This document shows positions 1-9,085 of a stretch of 64,000 bases of DNA, piece after piece (positions within the stretch are counted from its first letter, which is position 1; every line of letters begins with the position of its first letter). A model generated the notes under the pieces. It saw only the letters and a program-made list of their open reading frames with translations, was not told the DNA's origin and ran no database searches. The position numbers and the translations under genes were made by a program. The stretch lies in assembly GCA_963422385.1 (NCBI GenBank), contig OY729432.1, positions 868,001 through 932,000 on the forward strand. The letters run 5' to 3'. This DNA comes from JAJDTQ01 sp963422385 (GTDB taxonomy: Bacteria; Desulfobacterota; Binatia; UBA9968; JAJDTQ01).

Positions 1-654
1 GTGCGCGGTCAGCTCATCGAGGCAGCCCGGTCACTGGGCAAGAGCCCCGACTCCGCCGCGACGCTCGCGGACGGCGAGGTGCGCCTGGGCGAGGTCGCGT
101 TTCCTTTCTCGGCCCTGGTACGACACGTCAAAGGCGCCGGAGGCGTCCTTGTGGGAGAGGGCCGGCAGGAAAGCAGGCGGGACCCCAACGCGCCCCTCGG
201 CGCCCGGGCGCCGTTCTGGGAAGTGGGATGGGGCGCCGCCAAGGTCCACGTGGACCGGGACACCGGGGATGTGCGGGTTCTCAAGTACGTCTCCATCGCG
301 GACGCGGGCAAGGCCATCAATCCTCAGCAATGTCACACCCAGGAGCAGGGAGCCTTCCTGCAGGGGCTCGGACAGGCGCTGTTCGAGGAGACCATCTACG
401 AGAACGGGCTGATGCTGACCCCCGACGCCCTGACCTACCGGCTGCCCAAAATTTCCGACCTGCCGGACGACCTGGTCAATATCATCTTCGAGAACGGCAA
501 CGGCGCCGGCCCCTACGGCGCCAAGGGACTGGGAGAAAGCGGCATCCTCACCGTCCCGTCGGCCATCGCCAACGCCGTGGCCCAAGCGGTGGACGTGCGC
601 ATCACCGACTTGCCGGTGACCGGCGAGAAGATCTGGCGCGCGCTGAAGAAGTGA
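1..654 (+). CDS. Molybdopterin-binding subunit of a xanthine dehydrogenase/aldehyde oxidase-family hydroxylase (5' end outside window)
   Basis: This is the C-terminal 217 residues of the large molybdenum-cofactor subunit of a xanthine oxidase-family hydroxylase. The family inserts water-derived oxygen into aldehydes or N-heterocycles. Visible are a DAGKAINPQQ segment, a GAYGAKGLGE-type motif near residue 178 whose Glu is the expected active-site base, and the usual VRITDLPVTGEKIW end. The first GTG lies at the window edge, so the real start is upstream; the family is normally 700-800 residues. A second, broken copy of the same family lies at 10128-12346. Substrate cannot be read from this fragment. 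Confidence 0.85.
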   Translation: MRGQLIEAARSLGKSPDSAATLADGEVRLGEVAFPFSALVRHVKGAGGVLVGEGRQESRRDPNAPLGARAPFWEVGWGAAKVHVDRDTGDVRVLKYVSIADAGKAINPQQCHTQEQGAFLQGLGQALFEETIYENGLMLTPDALTYRLPKISDLPDDLVNIIFENGNGAGPYGAKGLGESGILTVPSAIANAVAQAVDVRITDLPVTGEKIWRALKK

Positions 655-697
655 GCGCGGCTCCGGGAGAGGCCGCCGGCACTCCCGCCGAGGCAAC

Positions 698-1453
698 GTG
701 AACGAACCGGTGCGCAAGGACCGTTTCTACTTCAAGCTCTTCGACCGGCTCGACGCGCCCGGCTGCCCCATTTGCAGCATCGTGATCGAAGACAGCCGCG
801 CCTATCTGGACAGCGTCCTCTACGAACGCGTTACCGACGTGCCTACGCGCGTGGGACTGCGGGACTCCTTCGGACTCTGCAACCTGCACACGTGGCAACT
901 GCGCGACGTCCCGGCATCCAGCGCCCCGGACCTAGGCTTCGCCATCATCGCCAAGGACCTGCTGAGCCGGTTCCAGCGTTTGGCCGGAGAGCCCCCTGTT
1001 GTAGAATGGCGTACCCTGAAAGCCTGGCTTGGGCGCACACGATCACGCCTGCGCACCAGGCTCAAGAGGAGCCGCTGCCCCGCCTGCGTGCACGCCGCGC
1101 GTTCCGAGTCCATCCGCCTCCGGCAACTGCTGGACCTCTTCGGCGAAGTGGACTTCTTCGACGAGTACCGGGCCGCCGACGGCATCTGCCTGCCCCATTT
1201 CCTCCTGGCCGAGGAAACCCACCCGGGCCACCCACACTCCGCGCGGCTCCGGGAACTCCAGCTCCTCAAGACGCGGGCCTTGCACGACACCCTCGACCAG
1301 TTCATCGAGAAAAACGACCACCGCGCGCGGGAGGAAATCACACCGGCCGAAGCCCGGGCCTGGACGGACGCCATGGAGCTCCTCCGCGGGAAGCGCAGCG
1401 TGTTCGACAGCGAGTTGCACCGCTCGTCGCCCCGACGTTGGAAGAGCCTCTGA
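698..1453 (+). CDS. DUF6062-like protein with duplicated CPxC...CxxH motifs
   Basis: A 251-residue protein starting at GTG 698, 43 bases after the molybdenum hydroxylase stop. It holds two similar cysteine modules: CPIC at 23-26 with CNLH at 61-64, and CPAC at 127-130 with CLPH at 164-167. That spacing suggests two metal or Fe-S binding sites from an internal duplication. The pattern resembles the uncharacterised DUF6062 family; that match is from memory of the pattern. Its position just after a molybdenum hydroxylase could mean a role in cofactor assembly, but this is inference. No signal peptide or membrane segment is visible. Confidence 0.5.
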   Translation: MNEPVRKDRFYFKLFDRLDAPGCPICSIVIEDSRAYLDSVLYERVTDVPTRVGLRDSFGLCNLHTWQLRDVPASSAPDLGFAIIAKDLLSRFQRLAGEPPVVEWRTLKAWLGRTRSRLRTRLKRSRCPACVHAARSESIRLRQLLDLFGEVDFFDEYRAADGICLPHFLLAEETHPGHPHSARLRELQLLKTRALHDTLDQFIEKNDHRAREEITPAEARAWTDAMELLRGKRSVFDSELHRSSPRRWKSL

Positions 1454-1475
1454 CGCGGAGTTTTCCCCTGCCGCG

Positions 1476-1877
1476 TCATCCCTCGGGAAACGGCATGACG
1501 CGGCGCAGGTAGGCGTCGAACAGCGGCACGGTAAAGGCGGTGTCGCCGTGGGCGGGGCTGTAGATCATGCCCTTGCCGGTGAGCTTGGCACGGGTCGGGG
1601 CCACCACGCGAACGGACAGGGCGAGGACATGGGCGATCTCGCCAGAGCGGTGCGGGCCGCTACCGAGCTCGGCCATGGCTCGCAGGTAGCGCTTTTGGGA
1701 TGGCGCCAAACGATCGAAGCGGGCGTGAAAGAAGCTGGCATCGAGTTCCGCCGTGGCCTGCCGGCTAGCGGTTTCGTCCCTATCACTGGATGAAGTCCCG
1801 CTCGCGCAGAGAGATGGCGAAGCCCCGAGCGATCCAGGCGAATCTCGGGGTAGCGGTATGCCCGGCAACAGCTCCAA
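1476..1877 (-). pseudogene. Remnant of the C-terminal winged-helix part of an AAA-type ATP-binding protein
   Basis: Read on the minus strand, roughly 1476-1760 encodes ASFFHARFDRLAPSQKRYLR followed by MAELG, GEIA and GMIYSPAHGDTAFTVPLFD. This is the characteristic C-terminal end of a large family of standalone AAA/Orc1-like ATP-binding proteins of about 380-400 residues. The ATPase core with Walker motifs is missing. Upstream, 1760-2000 shows no convincing continuation in any frame. It is therefore a truncated remnant, not a 133-residue gene. The rest of the 1454-2183 gap holds nothing else I can identify. Confidence 0.6.
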
Positions 1878-2189
1878 GGCCAGCCCCGAGACCGCGAGGG
1901 CCGCGTGTACGGGAGCGCCATCATAAGCTGCGGCAGGATGGGCCGCCGGTTGGCCAAGGAGATGATCCGTCGCTCCTCTCCCTTGTGGCGTTCGCCCTTC
2001 AATCTGGCTTTACCCGGTGATTTCGGCTATAGGTAGCCCCCTTATGTCTCGGCATTCCGGCGTGCAGTGCCAGGTTGCAGTTGAGCAACGCCGTATCAAA
2101 GGGCACGACGCGCTGTCAACGAAGCATCTCGGCCTTGAATCACGCATCATGGAGCACGGGATTCGACTTTCGCCCGGAGAGAGTTGCGC

Positions 2190-2405
2190 GTGATAAAGGT
2201 CGACCCCCACAAATGCGACGGCTGCGGCATCTGCGTCTACGACTGCGGCGCCGATGTCTTCCGCTTCACCAACAAGAAGGACAAGGTCTTTCCCTTCGGC
2301 AACAAGTACTGCGTCAACTGCTTCCTGTGCGAGCTCGTCTGCCCCGAAGACGCCATCGAGGTGGTGCTGCGGCCCAAGATGAAGCGCGCCGCCGCAAGCT
2401 CCTGA
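2190..2405 (+). CDS. 2[4Fe-4S] ferredoxin-like electron transfer protein
   Basis: A 71-residue ferredoxin with two complete cluster motifs: CDGCGICVYDC and CVNCFLCELVCP. Such proteins carry electrons to or from a flavoprotein partner in the cytoplasm. GTG 2190 is chosen as start because GGAGAG at 2177-2182 sits 7 bases upstream; TTG 2184 is in frame but too close to that site. The gene ends 8 bases before the flavoprotein gene at 2414, so they should be co-transcribed and probably form one complex. The layout resembles adenylylsulfate reductase beta/alpha or fumarate reductase-like pairs. Confidence 0.85.
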   Translation: MIKVDPHKCDGCGICVYDCGADVFRFTNKKDKVFPFGNKYCVNCFLCELVCPEDAIEVVLRPKMKRAAASS

Positions 2406-2413
2406 GCGGACAC

Positions 2414-4090
2414 ATGACCGACTCCATCCCGACCACCGACTGCGACGTCCTCATCATCGGCGGCGGGTTGGCTGCCTGCATGGCGGCGCTGGAGGCGTCC
2501 AAGCGCAACATGGACGTGGTGCTGGTGGACAAGGGACGGCTCGGGCGAAGCGGCTCGAGCCCTACCTCCGGCGGGGTCCCGCAGGCAGCCTTCGGCCACG
2601 CCGACCCCCGCGACAGCAAGGAGATGCACTTCAAGGACACCATCGTCGGGGGCGACTTCATCCCGAACCAGAAGATTGTCCGGGCCATCGTCAACGAGGT
2701 CACCGATCGGGTCATCGAGCTGGAGGAGATGGGGCTGCACTTCAAGAAGACGCCAGACGGCCGGAAATTCCATCAGGAGAAACGTCTGGGCAGCTCCTAC
2801 GCCCGCAGTTGCCCGCCGGTGGGCGGCAGCGTGGGGATGTTGGGCTCGCTGCGGAAAGAAGTATTCAACCGCGAGGTCCAGGTGCGCCAGTGGACCATGA
2901 TCACGAAGCTACTGCGGCAGAACGGCCGGATCACCGGAGCCTTCGGCATCAACGTCCGGACCGGCGCTTACCAAGCATACCGCGCCCGGGCCGTGGTGCT
3001 GGCCGGGGGCAGCGCCATCGCCATCCAGAAGTACACCAGCGCCAACTTCCTGACCACGGGCGACGCCTACGTCGCGGCCTTCGAAATCGGCGCGCCCTTG
3101 GCCAACCTCGAGTTCCTGGAGTTCACGCTGATCCCGGCGCCCGGCGGCGAAGCCATCTCCATGGCCGGCCTGTCCCCTTTCACCAGCAAGGGCGGCCGCT
3201 TCTTCAACTCGCTGGGCGAACGGTTCCTGGAGCGGTACGATCCCGAGCGGCTGGAAGGCACGACCCGGGCCATCCTGGTGGGCGCCACCTACAAGGAAAT
3301 GTTCGAGGGACGCGGCCCGGTCTACCTGGACCCGTCCTACATCCCGGACGAGAAGTGGGATGACGAAATCAGCTTCGAGTATTCCCCCAAGCTTGGCAAG
3401 GCCGGCGTCAACTGCCGCTCCGACCGGTTCGAGTGGGTGCCGGCGCTGCACACCTTCCTGGGCGGGCTTGACATCAACGAGCGGTGCGAGGTCCCAGGGG
3501 TGGAGGGTCTCTACGCGTCGGGTGAATCGGCCACCGGAACCCACGGCTCCAACCGGCTGTCCGGCAACGCCATCGCCAGCGCCTTTGCGCTGGGCGCCCG
3601 GTCGGGCAAGTTCGCGGCCATCTACGGGGCGGACGCAGAGTTGGGCGAGGTGGACCCGGCGGAGACCGCCGCGGAGGTCGCGAGGATCGAGGCCTTCAAG
3701 GGTGACGAAGGGCTGGATCCCACCGAGCTGCAACAGGAGATCAAGGAGATCGCGTGGGAGAGCACCGGCGTCGTGCGGAACGAGCGCGGGCTCACCACCG
3801 GACTGGAGCGCTTCCAGGAGATCCGCCGCGAAAAGGTCCCCCGGCTCAAGGCGGACAACATCCGCGCCCTCATCAAGTCCCTCGAATGCTCCAACCTTTC
3901 CTGGGTAGGCGAGATGGTCGCCCGCTGCGCCCTGGAACGCAAGGAATCCCGCGGCCAGCACACACGGGACGACTACCCGGAGAGGGACGACAAGAACTGC
4001 CTCAACTGGATCAAGGTGGAGAAGGACGGCGATCGGGTGAAGCCGATCATCAAGCCGATTCCGTTCGACGGGGCGGAGTTGAAACCCTGA
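2414..4090 (+). CDS. FAD-dependent oxidoreductase, fumarate reductase/AprA-like flavoprotein subunit
   Basis: A 558-residue flavoprotein. The N-terminal dinucleotide-binding motif is DVLIIGGGLAACMAALEAS. A middle segment reads TTGDAYVAAFEIGAPLANLE, and later HGSNRLSGNAIASAFALGAR, the FAD-binding segment with the Arg typical of the succinate dehydrogenase/fumarate reductase/L-aspartate oxidase/AprA superfamily. The C-terminal helical domain ends with YPERDDKNCLNW. ATG 2414 is used because the glycine motif follows within 15 residues; an in-frame extension to 2075 would overlap the ferredoxin gene. Partnered by the ferredoxin just upstream. Substrate unknown: lacking dissimilatory sulfate genes nearby, a generic fumarate reductase-like role is more likely than AprA. 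Confidence 0.85.
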   Translation: MTDSIPTTDCDVLIIGGGLAACMAALEASKRNMDVVLVDKGRLGRSGSSPTSGGVPQAAFGHADPRDSKEMHFKDTIVGGDFIPNQKIVRAIVNEVTDRVIELEEMGLHFKKTPDGRKFHQEKRLGSSYARSCPPVGGSVGMLGSLRKEVFNREVQVRQWTMITKLLRQNGRITGAFGINVRTGAYQAYRARAVVLAGGSAIAIQKYTSANFLTTGDAYVAAFEIGAPLANLEFLEFTLIPAPGGEAISMAGLSPFTSKGGRFFNSLGERFLERYDPERLEGTTRAILVGATYKEMFEGRGPVYLDPSYIPDEKWDDEISFEYSPKLGKAGVNCRSDRFEWVPALHTFLGGLDINERCEVPGVEGLYASGESATGTHGSNRLSGNAIASAFALGARSGKFAAIYGADAELGEVDPAETAAEVARIEAFKGDEGLDPTELQQEIKEIAWESTGVVRNERGLTTGLERFQEIRREKVPRLKADNIRALIKSLECSNLSWVGEMVARCALERKESRGQHTRDDYPERDDKNCLNWIKVEKDGDRVKPIIKPIPFDGAELKP

Positions 4091-4138
4091 ACCAAGTGCA
4101 CAATCGTCCCGCACCAGCCACGGCGAGAACCTCACCAC

Positions 4139-4428
4139 GTGTACGACTTCGAGTGGCATCCCGCCAAAGCCGCCAGCAACTTGCGCAAACACGGGCTTGA
4201 TTTTAATCTCGCAGCCACGGTGTCCGAGGACCGACTCGCATCGACGGTGCGCGACGAAGACCACAGCGAGTCCGAGGACCGGTGGGTGACCGTAGGCGAA
4301 TCCCGGAACACTGAGTTGTGGTTGTGTGTTACACTTCACGTCAAACCGACGACCGCACGACGGTGCGGATTATTTCGGCGCGACGGGCCACACCCAACGA
4401 ACGACGCCAGTACGAGTCAGGCAAATGA
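4139..4428 (+). pseudogene. brnT: brnT toxin gene broken by a one-base deletion
   Basis: Starts GTG 4139 with FEWHPAKAASNLRKHGLDF and continues EDRLASTVRDEDHSESEDRW, a clear BrnT-family (RelE-like ribonuclease) toxin. After codon GAG-TTG at 4313-4318 the frame is lost. The normal ending, VRIISARRATPNERRQYES followed by GK and TGA at 4426-4428, is encoded in the next frame. One T missing after 4318 would restore a toxin of about 96 residues. The restored TGA overlaps ATG 4425 of the next gene, the usual brnTA arrangement. In the frame as given the product would be 105 residues with a wrong tail. Most likely inactive. Confidence 0.8.
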
Positions 4429-7400
4429 AACGAGAGTACGACTTTTCCAAAGGTGAACGCGGCAAGTTCTACCGCCGGAACGCCAAGCTGAATATCCCAC
4501 GCTCCACCGACAAGCCTGATTGGGCCGGGGCCGAAGGCCATCTTTGCGATTTCATGACCGCGGAGACGGAAAAGACCCTCCGGGCCTACGGGGAACAACC
4601 GAGTCTGGTGACCGAGCATGCCAACCACGAACATGACACGGCCCACGGCGGCTATGCCCACCGGCAGCTCTTCGAGCTTGTCCAGAACAGCGCGGATGCT
4701 CTCGCCAACGCTCCCGATGGCAAAGGCATCCTGGTTCGCCTCACCGACGACTACCTCTATTGTGCCGATGACGGCAGAGCGATCGACGAGCCAGGTATCC
4801 AGGCGTTGATGTTCTCCCACATGTCGAGCAAACGAAACACCAGCGAGATCGGGCGGTTTGGGCTTGGCTTCAAGTCAGTGCTGGGAGTCACGAACGCCCC
4901 GGAGTTCTTCAGTCGGCCCGGTTCCTTTCGTTTCGACAAGAACCACGCGGCCAAGCGCATCGCCAAGGTCGCGCAAGCGGAACGCTACCCGGTGCTCCGG
5001 TTACCCATCCCCATCGATGCCCGTGAAGTGTCGGAGGACGACGAAGACCTTCGTGAACTCATGACCTGGGCAACTAACATCGTGCGGCTTCCGCTCAAAC
5101 CGGGTGCTAGCGAGGACTTCGCTAAACAGGTTCAGGATTTCCCGCCAGAGTTCCTGCTGTTCGTCGACCATGTCCGCTTTCTGAGCCTGGAACACAGGGA
5201 GCGAACGCGGGACTTCGTCCTCCAGAGATTAGACGGCGAGCTTCGACTCGACACGGACGAGGGATCTTCGCGCTGGAAATGCTTCAAGACCTACCACAGA
5301 CTCTCTGTTGAAGCCCTCAAAGACCGGCGCTCGCTCGACGACAGCGGTGACGTGCCGATCTGGTGGGCGGCACCCCTGGACCGATTGGACTACCCAGGCT
5401 ACTACTGGCACTTCTTCCCAACGAAGACGGCAAGTCTTCTGGCAGGTATTCTGAACGCACCCTGGAAGACCAACGAAGATCGCCAGAACCTGTTGCCGGG
5501 ACCATACAACGACGAGTTGATCGATGTCGCGACGAGCATGGTGGCCAAGCGGTTGCCCGAGCTTGCCACTGACCAAGACCCCGCGTTGCACTTGGATGCC
5601 CTGCCGCGTCGGCATGAAGCCGGCGACACCGAGCACAGTGAGCGCCTCCGTGATCACTTGTATGAGAAACTGCGAAAAGGCCCCGTTGTCCCCGATCAGA
5701 CCGGAACTTTGCGCAAAATCCAGGACATTTCCTATGCGCCCACAGCTCTGACTCAAGATCAAACGGGAGAAGCGTCGCTCAAGAAGTGGGCAGGCTTTGA
5801 TCTGCGTCCAACGGATTGGCTTCACCACAGCACACTGACGCGTAATCGAATGGCCAAGGTCAACCAACTTTTCGCCCAGGAACTTTTCGCCCAGGAACCT
5901 GCGTGGCAACAAGAGGCGCCTCGCGCATCCATAGCTAAGTGGTTGGAAGCTCTCATAGTAGAACGCGAGGGTCAAGCGACGATCATAGCCTCGAAGACGG
6001 CTCTTCAGGCGGCGGCAGCGATACCCGAGCGAAAGAGGACAGGAGAGCCGCTTGGCAACATTCTCCTGACGCAAAGCGACGACTGGTACGCGCCTGACCC
6101 GGAAAGCGTGTTCTTACCATCGTTCGATGATAGCGAAGGAGTTGACGACCGCTTGGTTCACAGGGCGCTGGTGTCTGATTCCGAGACTGCTGCGGCTCTG
6201 AACGTGCTGGGTATTAAGCACGTATCTCCCGAAGGCCGCTTTCGATCCCTTGCTAGGACATTGCTTACTCGATGCACAAGCGAGCCGGACGAGACGCTGT
6301 GGGCCGACTTCTGGAGCGCGTCGCGTGCAGTGGAAACGGATCAGGCCTACATGATCGTCAAGAAAGTGACCGACCACGCATTGTCGATGACGACCGCCAC
6401 ATCCTGGCACGAGCAGGTCGTCATGACCATCAAGAAAGAGACCGACAAGGGACACGTCGATTGGAACCCGTCGATTCATGCGCGTGCCCGGTCGGGCGAT
6501 TGGCAACCCCTTCATTCGGTTCTGTTGCCTGGCGATATCGTGCCGAACGAAGGCGGCCGTGACCGTCGCGTCACAGTGGACACCGAGTTCCATGGTGCGG
6601 ACTTGAAATTGCTCGACAGACTGGGGGCGACAGCCACGCCGAGGCAAGACCAGGATTTGTCGACCGACCCTTGTTTCAAGTCGTTTTTGGTCGAATGCCG
6701 CCTTAAGTTCGTCGCCCGAGACCTTCCGAGGGACCCGCACTGGGGCAAACTGAATTTTGGTTCGACAACAGGAAGTGGGCCGCTGCAAGTTCTGCCACTG
6801 CTCTCGAACGAAGGCAAGGCATGCTATACGGACGCCTTGTTGTCGCTGGAGACTTCCTTTGTCCGGTGGACAATGCGCCACGAAACCCAGAGCATCTACC
6901 CGCCACTCCCGTGTCAGAGTCCTGCCATCGCGTTGCTGCGCAAGCATGGCCGTATCCGTTGCGCTGGTGAATTCGTACCTTTAGCGGATGTGCTCGGTCC
7001 TCAACCGGCCAACCCTGCCGCACTGCAAGCTTTGCTGTCACACCGGATGGCGAACCGGATCAGGGAAGCCTTCGACCTTGCAGAACCGGTTGTGGAACCC
7101 GTCGGCGAAGAGGACTCGGTTCCTTTGACGGATGTGTGGCCCGGTTTGGCGCCGTACCTGACCGCGCACTCAAGGACATTCTCTCTCATCCGTTGCCAGC
7201 AACTTGCTGCTGGCGGCGGTACAAGTGGAGCCGAATGCATGCGGGTCGATGCCAGCATATACTTGGCTGGCACGGGTGATGAGGATTGCGACCTGCGGTT
7301 GGTTTCGCAGGAGCTCGGAATCGACCTGAATGACAACCAGCTTGAAGAGATCCTGCGATACGTTACGCCGCAGGAAGTCGAGGCACAACGCGCGGCTATC

Positions 7401-8987
7401 CGGGAACTGACAACGGACGCCGAGAGGCTGTTCCACGCAGTAGGCGACGTCCGTCTGCGTTCATATTTACCCGGATCGCTCTTGGCCGTGCTTGAGAGCG
7501 GCCGTGCGCCGCTGACTGGCGTTGAACTTGCGGAAGCGGCCATGGCCACATATCACACGGCGGCTCTCATGGAATATCGCCGGGCCTTGGATCACTTGGC
7601 CCCGCCCACGCGTTGGGCAGGGTCGCAGCCCGCGGTTGGCTTCGTCCAATCACTTGGATTCTCCGCGGAGTGGGCCGGACAACGGAGTTCACGCCATCCG
7701 CCGTTCCTGGAGGTAGAAGGCCCGTACTCGCTTCCGGAACTGCACGACTACCAGAAGTGCATCGTTGCCAGAGTGCGAGAGATGCTCTGCAATGGACGTA
7801 TGGACGGTGGCGGGCGGCGCGGCATGATCAGTCTCCCAACCGGTTCGGGCAAGACACGCATCGCGGTGCAGGCCATCGTCGAGGCCATTTGCAGCGGTTT
7901 CACCGGCGGTGTCCTTTGGGTCGCAGACCGTGACGAATTGTGCGAACAGGCCGTGGAAGCATGGCGGCAGGTCTGGTCGAGCGTTGGCGCGGAAGGGAAG
8001 CGCCTGCGGGTTTCCAGGATGTGGGCCGGGCAGCCCCGACCTCTGCCGACAAGCGACCTCCACGTCATTGTGGCGACGATACAGACGCTCAACGCCAAGC
8101 TGTCGAAGCAACCCGAAGATTACCGGTTCCTGGCTGACTTCAACTTGGTCGTTTTCGATGAGGCGCATCGTTCCGTCGCGCCGACCTACACCTCTGTCAT
8201 GCAAGAGATCGGACTGACCCGCTGGCAGCGAGGAAATGAACCCTTCCTGCTTGGCCTCACCGCGACGCCTTACAGAGGGCACGATGAAGAGGAAACCGCC
8301 AGGCTGGTGCGTCGTTACGGCGGCAATCGCCTGGACGCCGGGGCGTTCGCCAACGACGAACCCTCAGAGGTCATTGGCGAGTTGCAGGAAATGAGCGTAC
8401 TCGCGCACGCCGACCACCAGACCATCGAAGGCGGCGACTTCTCCCTGAGCCAGAATGAGTTGACGGAAATGCAGGCAATGCCCCATCCCGCATGGCTGCC
8501 ACGCAGCATGGAGGACCGCATTGCCCGGGACGCGGACCGAACCAAACGCATTGTCGGTGCCTACAAGACCTTCGTTGGTAATGTTCACCGGGAGCAGTGG
8601 CCCACGCTGATCTTTGCCACTTCCGTGGAACATGCCAAGACGGTGGCAGCGCTGTTGAGCTCCGCAGGCGTCAGGTCCAGAGCCGTGAGTGGAGGGACAG
8701 AGACATCCGTTCGCCGAGACATTGTCGAGCGGTTTCGAGCGGGCCAGATCGACGTTCTCGTGAACTACGGTGTATTCCGCGAAGGATTCGATGCGCCCAG
8801 GACACGGGTCATCATCGTGGCGCGGCCGGTCTACAGCCCGAACCTCTATTTCCAGATGATCGGCAGAGGGTTGCGGGGGCCGAAAAACGGAGGCAATGAT
8901 CGCTGCCTCATCGTCAACGTGCGCGACAACATCGACAACTTCAACAAGGCGTTGGCCTTTTCCGAACTGGATTGGCTCTGGGGGTAA
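4425..8987 (+). CDS. BrnA-leader / GHKL (sacsin-like) ATPase / SF2 DEAH helicase fusion protein
   Basis: A 1520-residue protein. Residues 1-25 (MKREYDFSKGERGKFYRR, then NAKLNIP) match the N-terminus of BrnA antitoxins. Residues about 33-300 form a GHKL ATPase: ELVQNSADA at 84-92 (N88, D91), DDG at 115-117, GRFGLGFKS from 143. A middle of about 800 residues is unrecognised. The C-terminal SF2 helicase has PTGSGKT at 1138-1144, DEAH at 1245-1248, LTATPYRG, and QMIGRGLRG at 1477-1485. ATG 4425 overlaps the restored brnT stop (ATGA), so translation should be coupled. An internal ATG at 4554 region would drop the BrnA leader. Nothing else in the locus looks like a partner. Single-gene defence or DNA-maintenance function is inferred. 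Confidence 0.8.
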   Translation: MKREYDFSKGERGKFYRRNAKLNIPRSTDKPDWAGAEGHLCDFMTAETEKTLRAYGEQPSLVTEHANHEHDTAHGGYAHRQLFELVQNSADALANAPDGKGILVRLTDDYLYCADDGRAIDEPGIQALMFSHMSSKRNTSEIGRFGLGFKSVLGVTNAPEFFSRPGSFRFDKNHAAKRIAKVAQAERYPVLRLPIPIDAREVSEDDEDLRELMTWATNIVRLPLKPGASEDFAKQVQDFPPEFLLFVDHVRFLSLEHRERTRDFVLQRLDGELRLDTDEGSSRWKCFKTYHRLSVEALKDRRSLDDSGDVPIWWAAPLDRLDYPGYYWHFFPTKTASLLAGILNAPWKTNEDRQNLLPGPYNDELIDVATSMVAKRLPELATDQDPALHLDALPRRHEAGDTEHSERLRDHLYEKLRKGPVVPDQTGTLRKIQDISYAPTALTQDQTGEASLKKWAGFDLRPTDWLHHSTLTRNRMAKVNQLFAQELFAQEPAWQQEAPRASIAKWLEALIVEREGQATIIASKTALQAAAAIPERKRTGEPLGNILLTQSDDWYAPDPESVFLPSFDDSEGVDDRLVHRALVSDSETAAALNVLGIKHVSPEGRFRSLARTLLTRCTSEPDETLWADFWSASRAVETDQAYMIVKKVTDHALSMTTATSWHEQVVMTIKKETDKGHVDWNPSIHARARSGDWQPLHSVLLPGDIVPNEGGRDRRVTVDTEFHGADLKLLDRLGATATPRQDQDLSTDPCFKSFLVECRLKFVARDLPRDPHWGKLNFGSTTGSGPLQVLPLLSNEGKACYTDALLSLETSFVRWTMRHETQSIYPPLPCQSPAIALLRKHGRIRCAGEFVPLADVLGPQPANPAALQALLSHRMANRIREAFDLAEPVVEPVGEEDSVPLTDVWPGLAPYLTAHSRTFSLIRCQQLAAGGGTSGAECMRVDASIYLAGTGDEDCDLRLVSQELGIDLNDNQLEEILRYVTPQEVEAQRAAIRELTTDAERLFHAVGDVRLRSYLPGSLLAVLESGRAPLTGVELAEAAMATYHTAALMEYRRALDHLAPPTRWAGSQPAVGFVQSLGFSAEWAGQRSSRHPPFLEVEGPYSLPELHDYQKCIVARVREMLCNGRMDGGGRRGMISLPTGSGKTRIAVQAIVEAICSGFTGGVLWVADRDELCEQAVEAWRQVWSSVGAEGKRLRVSRMWAGQPRPLPTSDLHVIVATIQTLNAKLSKQPEDYRFLADFNLVVFDEAHRSVAPTYTSVMQEIGLTRWQRGNEPFLLGLTATPYRGHDEEETARLVRRYGGNRLDAGAFANDEPSEVIGELQEMSVLAHADHQTIEGGDFSLSQNELTEMQAMPHPAWLPRSMEDRIARDADRTKRIVGAYKTFVGNVHREQWPTLIFATSVEHAKTVAALLSSAGVRSRAVSGGTETSVRRDIVERFRAGQIDVLVNYGVFREGFDAPRTRVIIVARPVYSPNLYFQMIGRGLRGPKNGGNDRCLIVNVRDNIDNFNKALAFSELDWLWG
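5866..5895 (+). repeat. 15-bp perfect tandem duplication inside the GHKL-helicase gene
   Basis: AACTTTTCGCCCAGG occurs twice back to back. It keeps frame and gives the protein repeat LFAQELFAQE. It looks like a recent slippage duplication in the unrecognised middle part of the protein. Confidence 0.9.
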
Positions 8988-9085
8988 CCACGCTGCACTC
9001 GACGTGCGGCAGGCTGCCGTCGTCGAGACACGCGCAAGAGGCTGCCTGACGCTGTCTCACACGCACTGGGTCCGAACGTAAGCCG

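Noticed and set aside
2190..4090. Assigning aprBA (dissimilatory adenylylsulfate reductase)
   Set aside because: The ferredoxin is too short for AprB and no sat, dsr or qmo gene is present; only the superfamily is supported.
2909..4339. 476-codon minus-strand frame
   Set aside because: Antisense shadow of the flavoprotein gene with no conserved motif.
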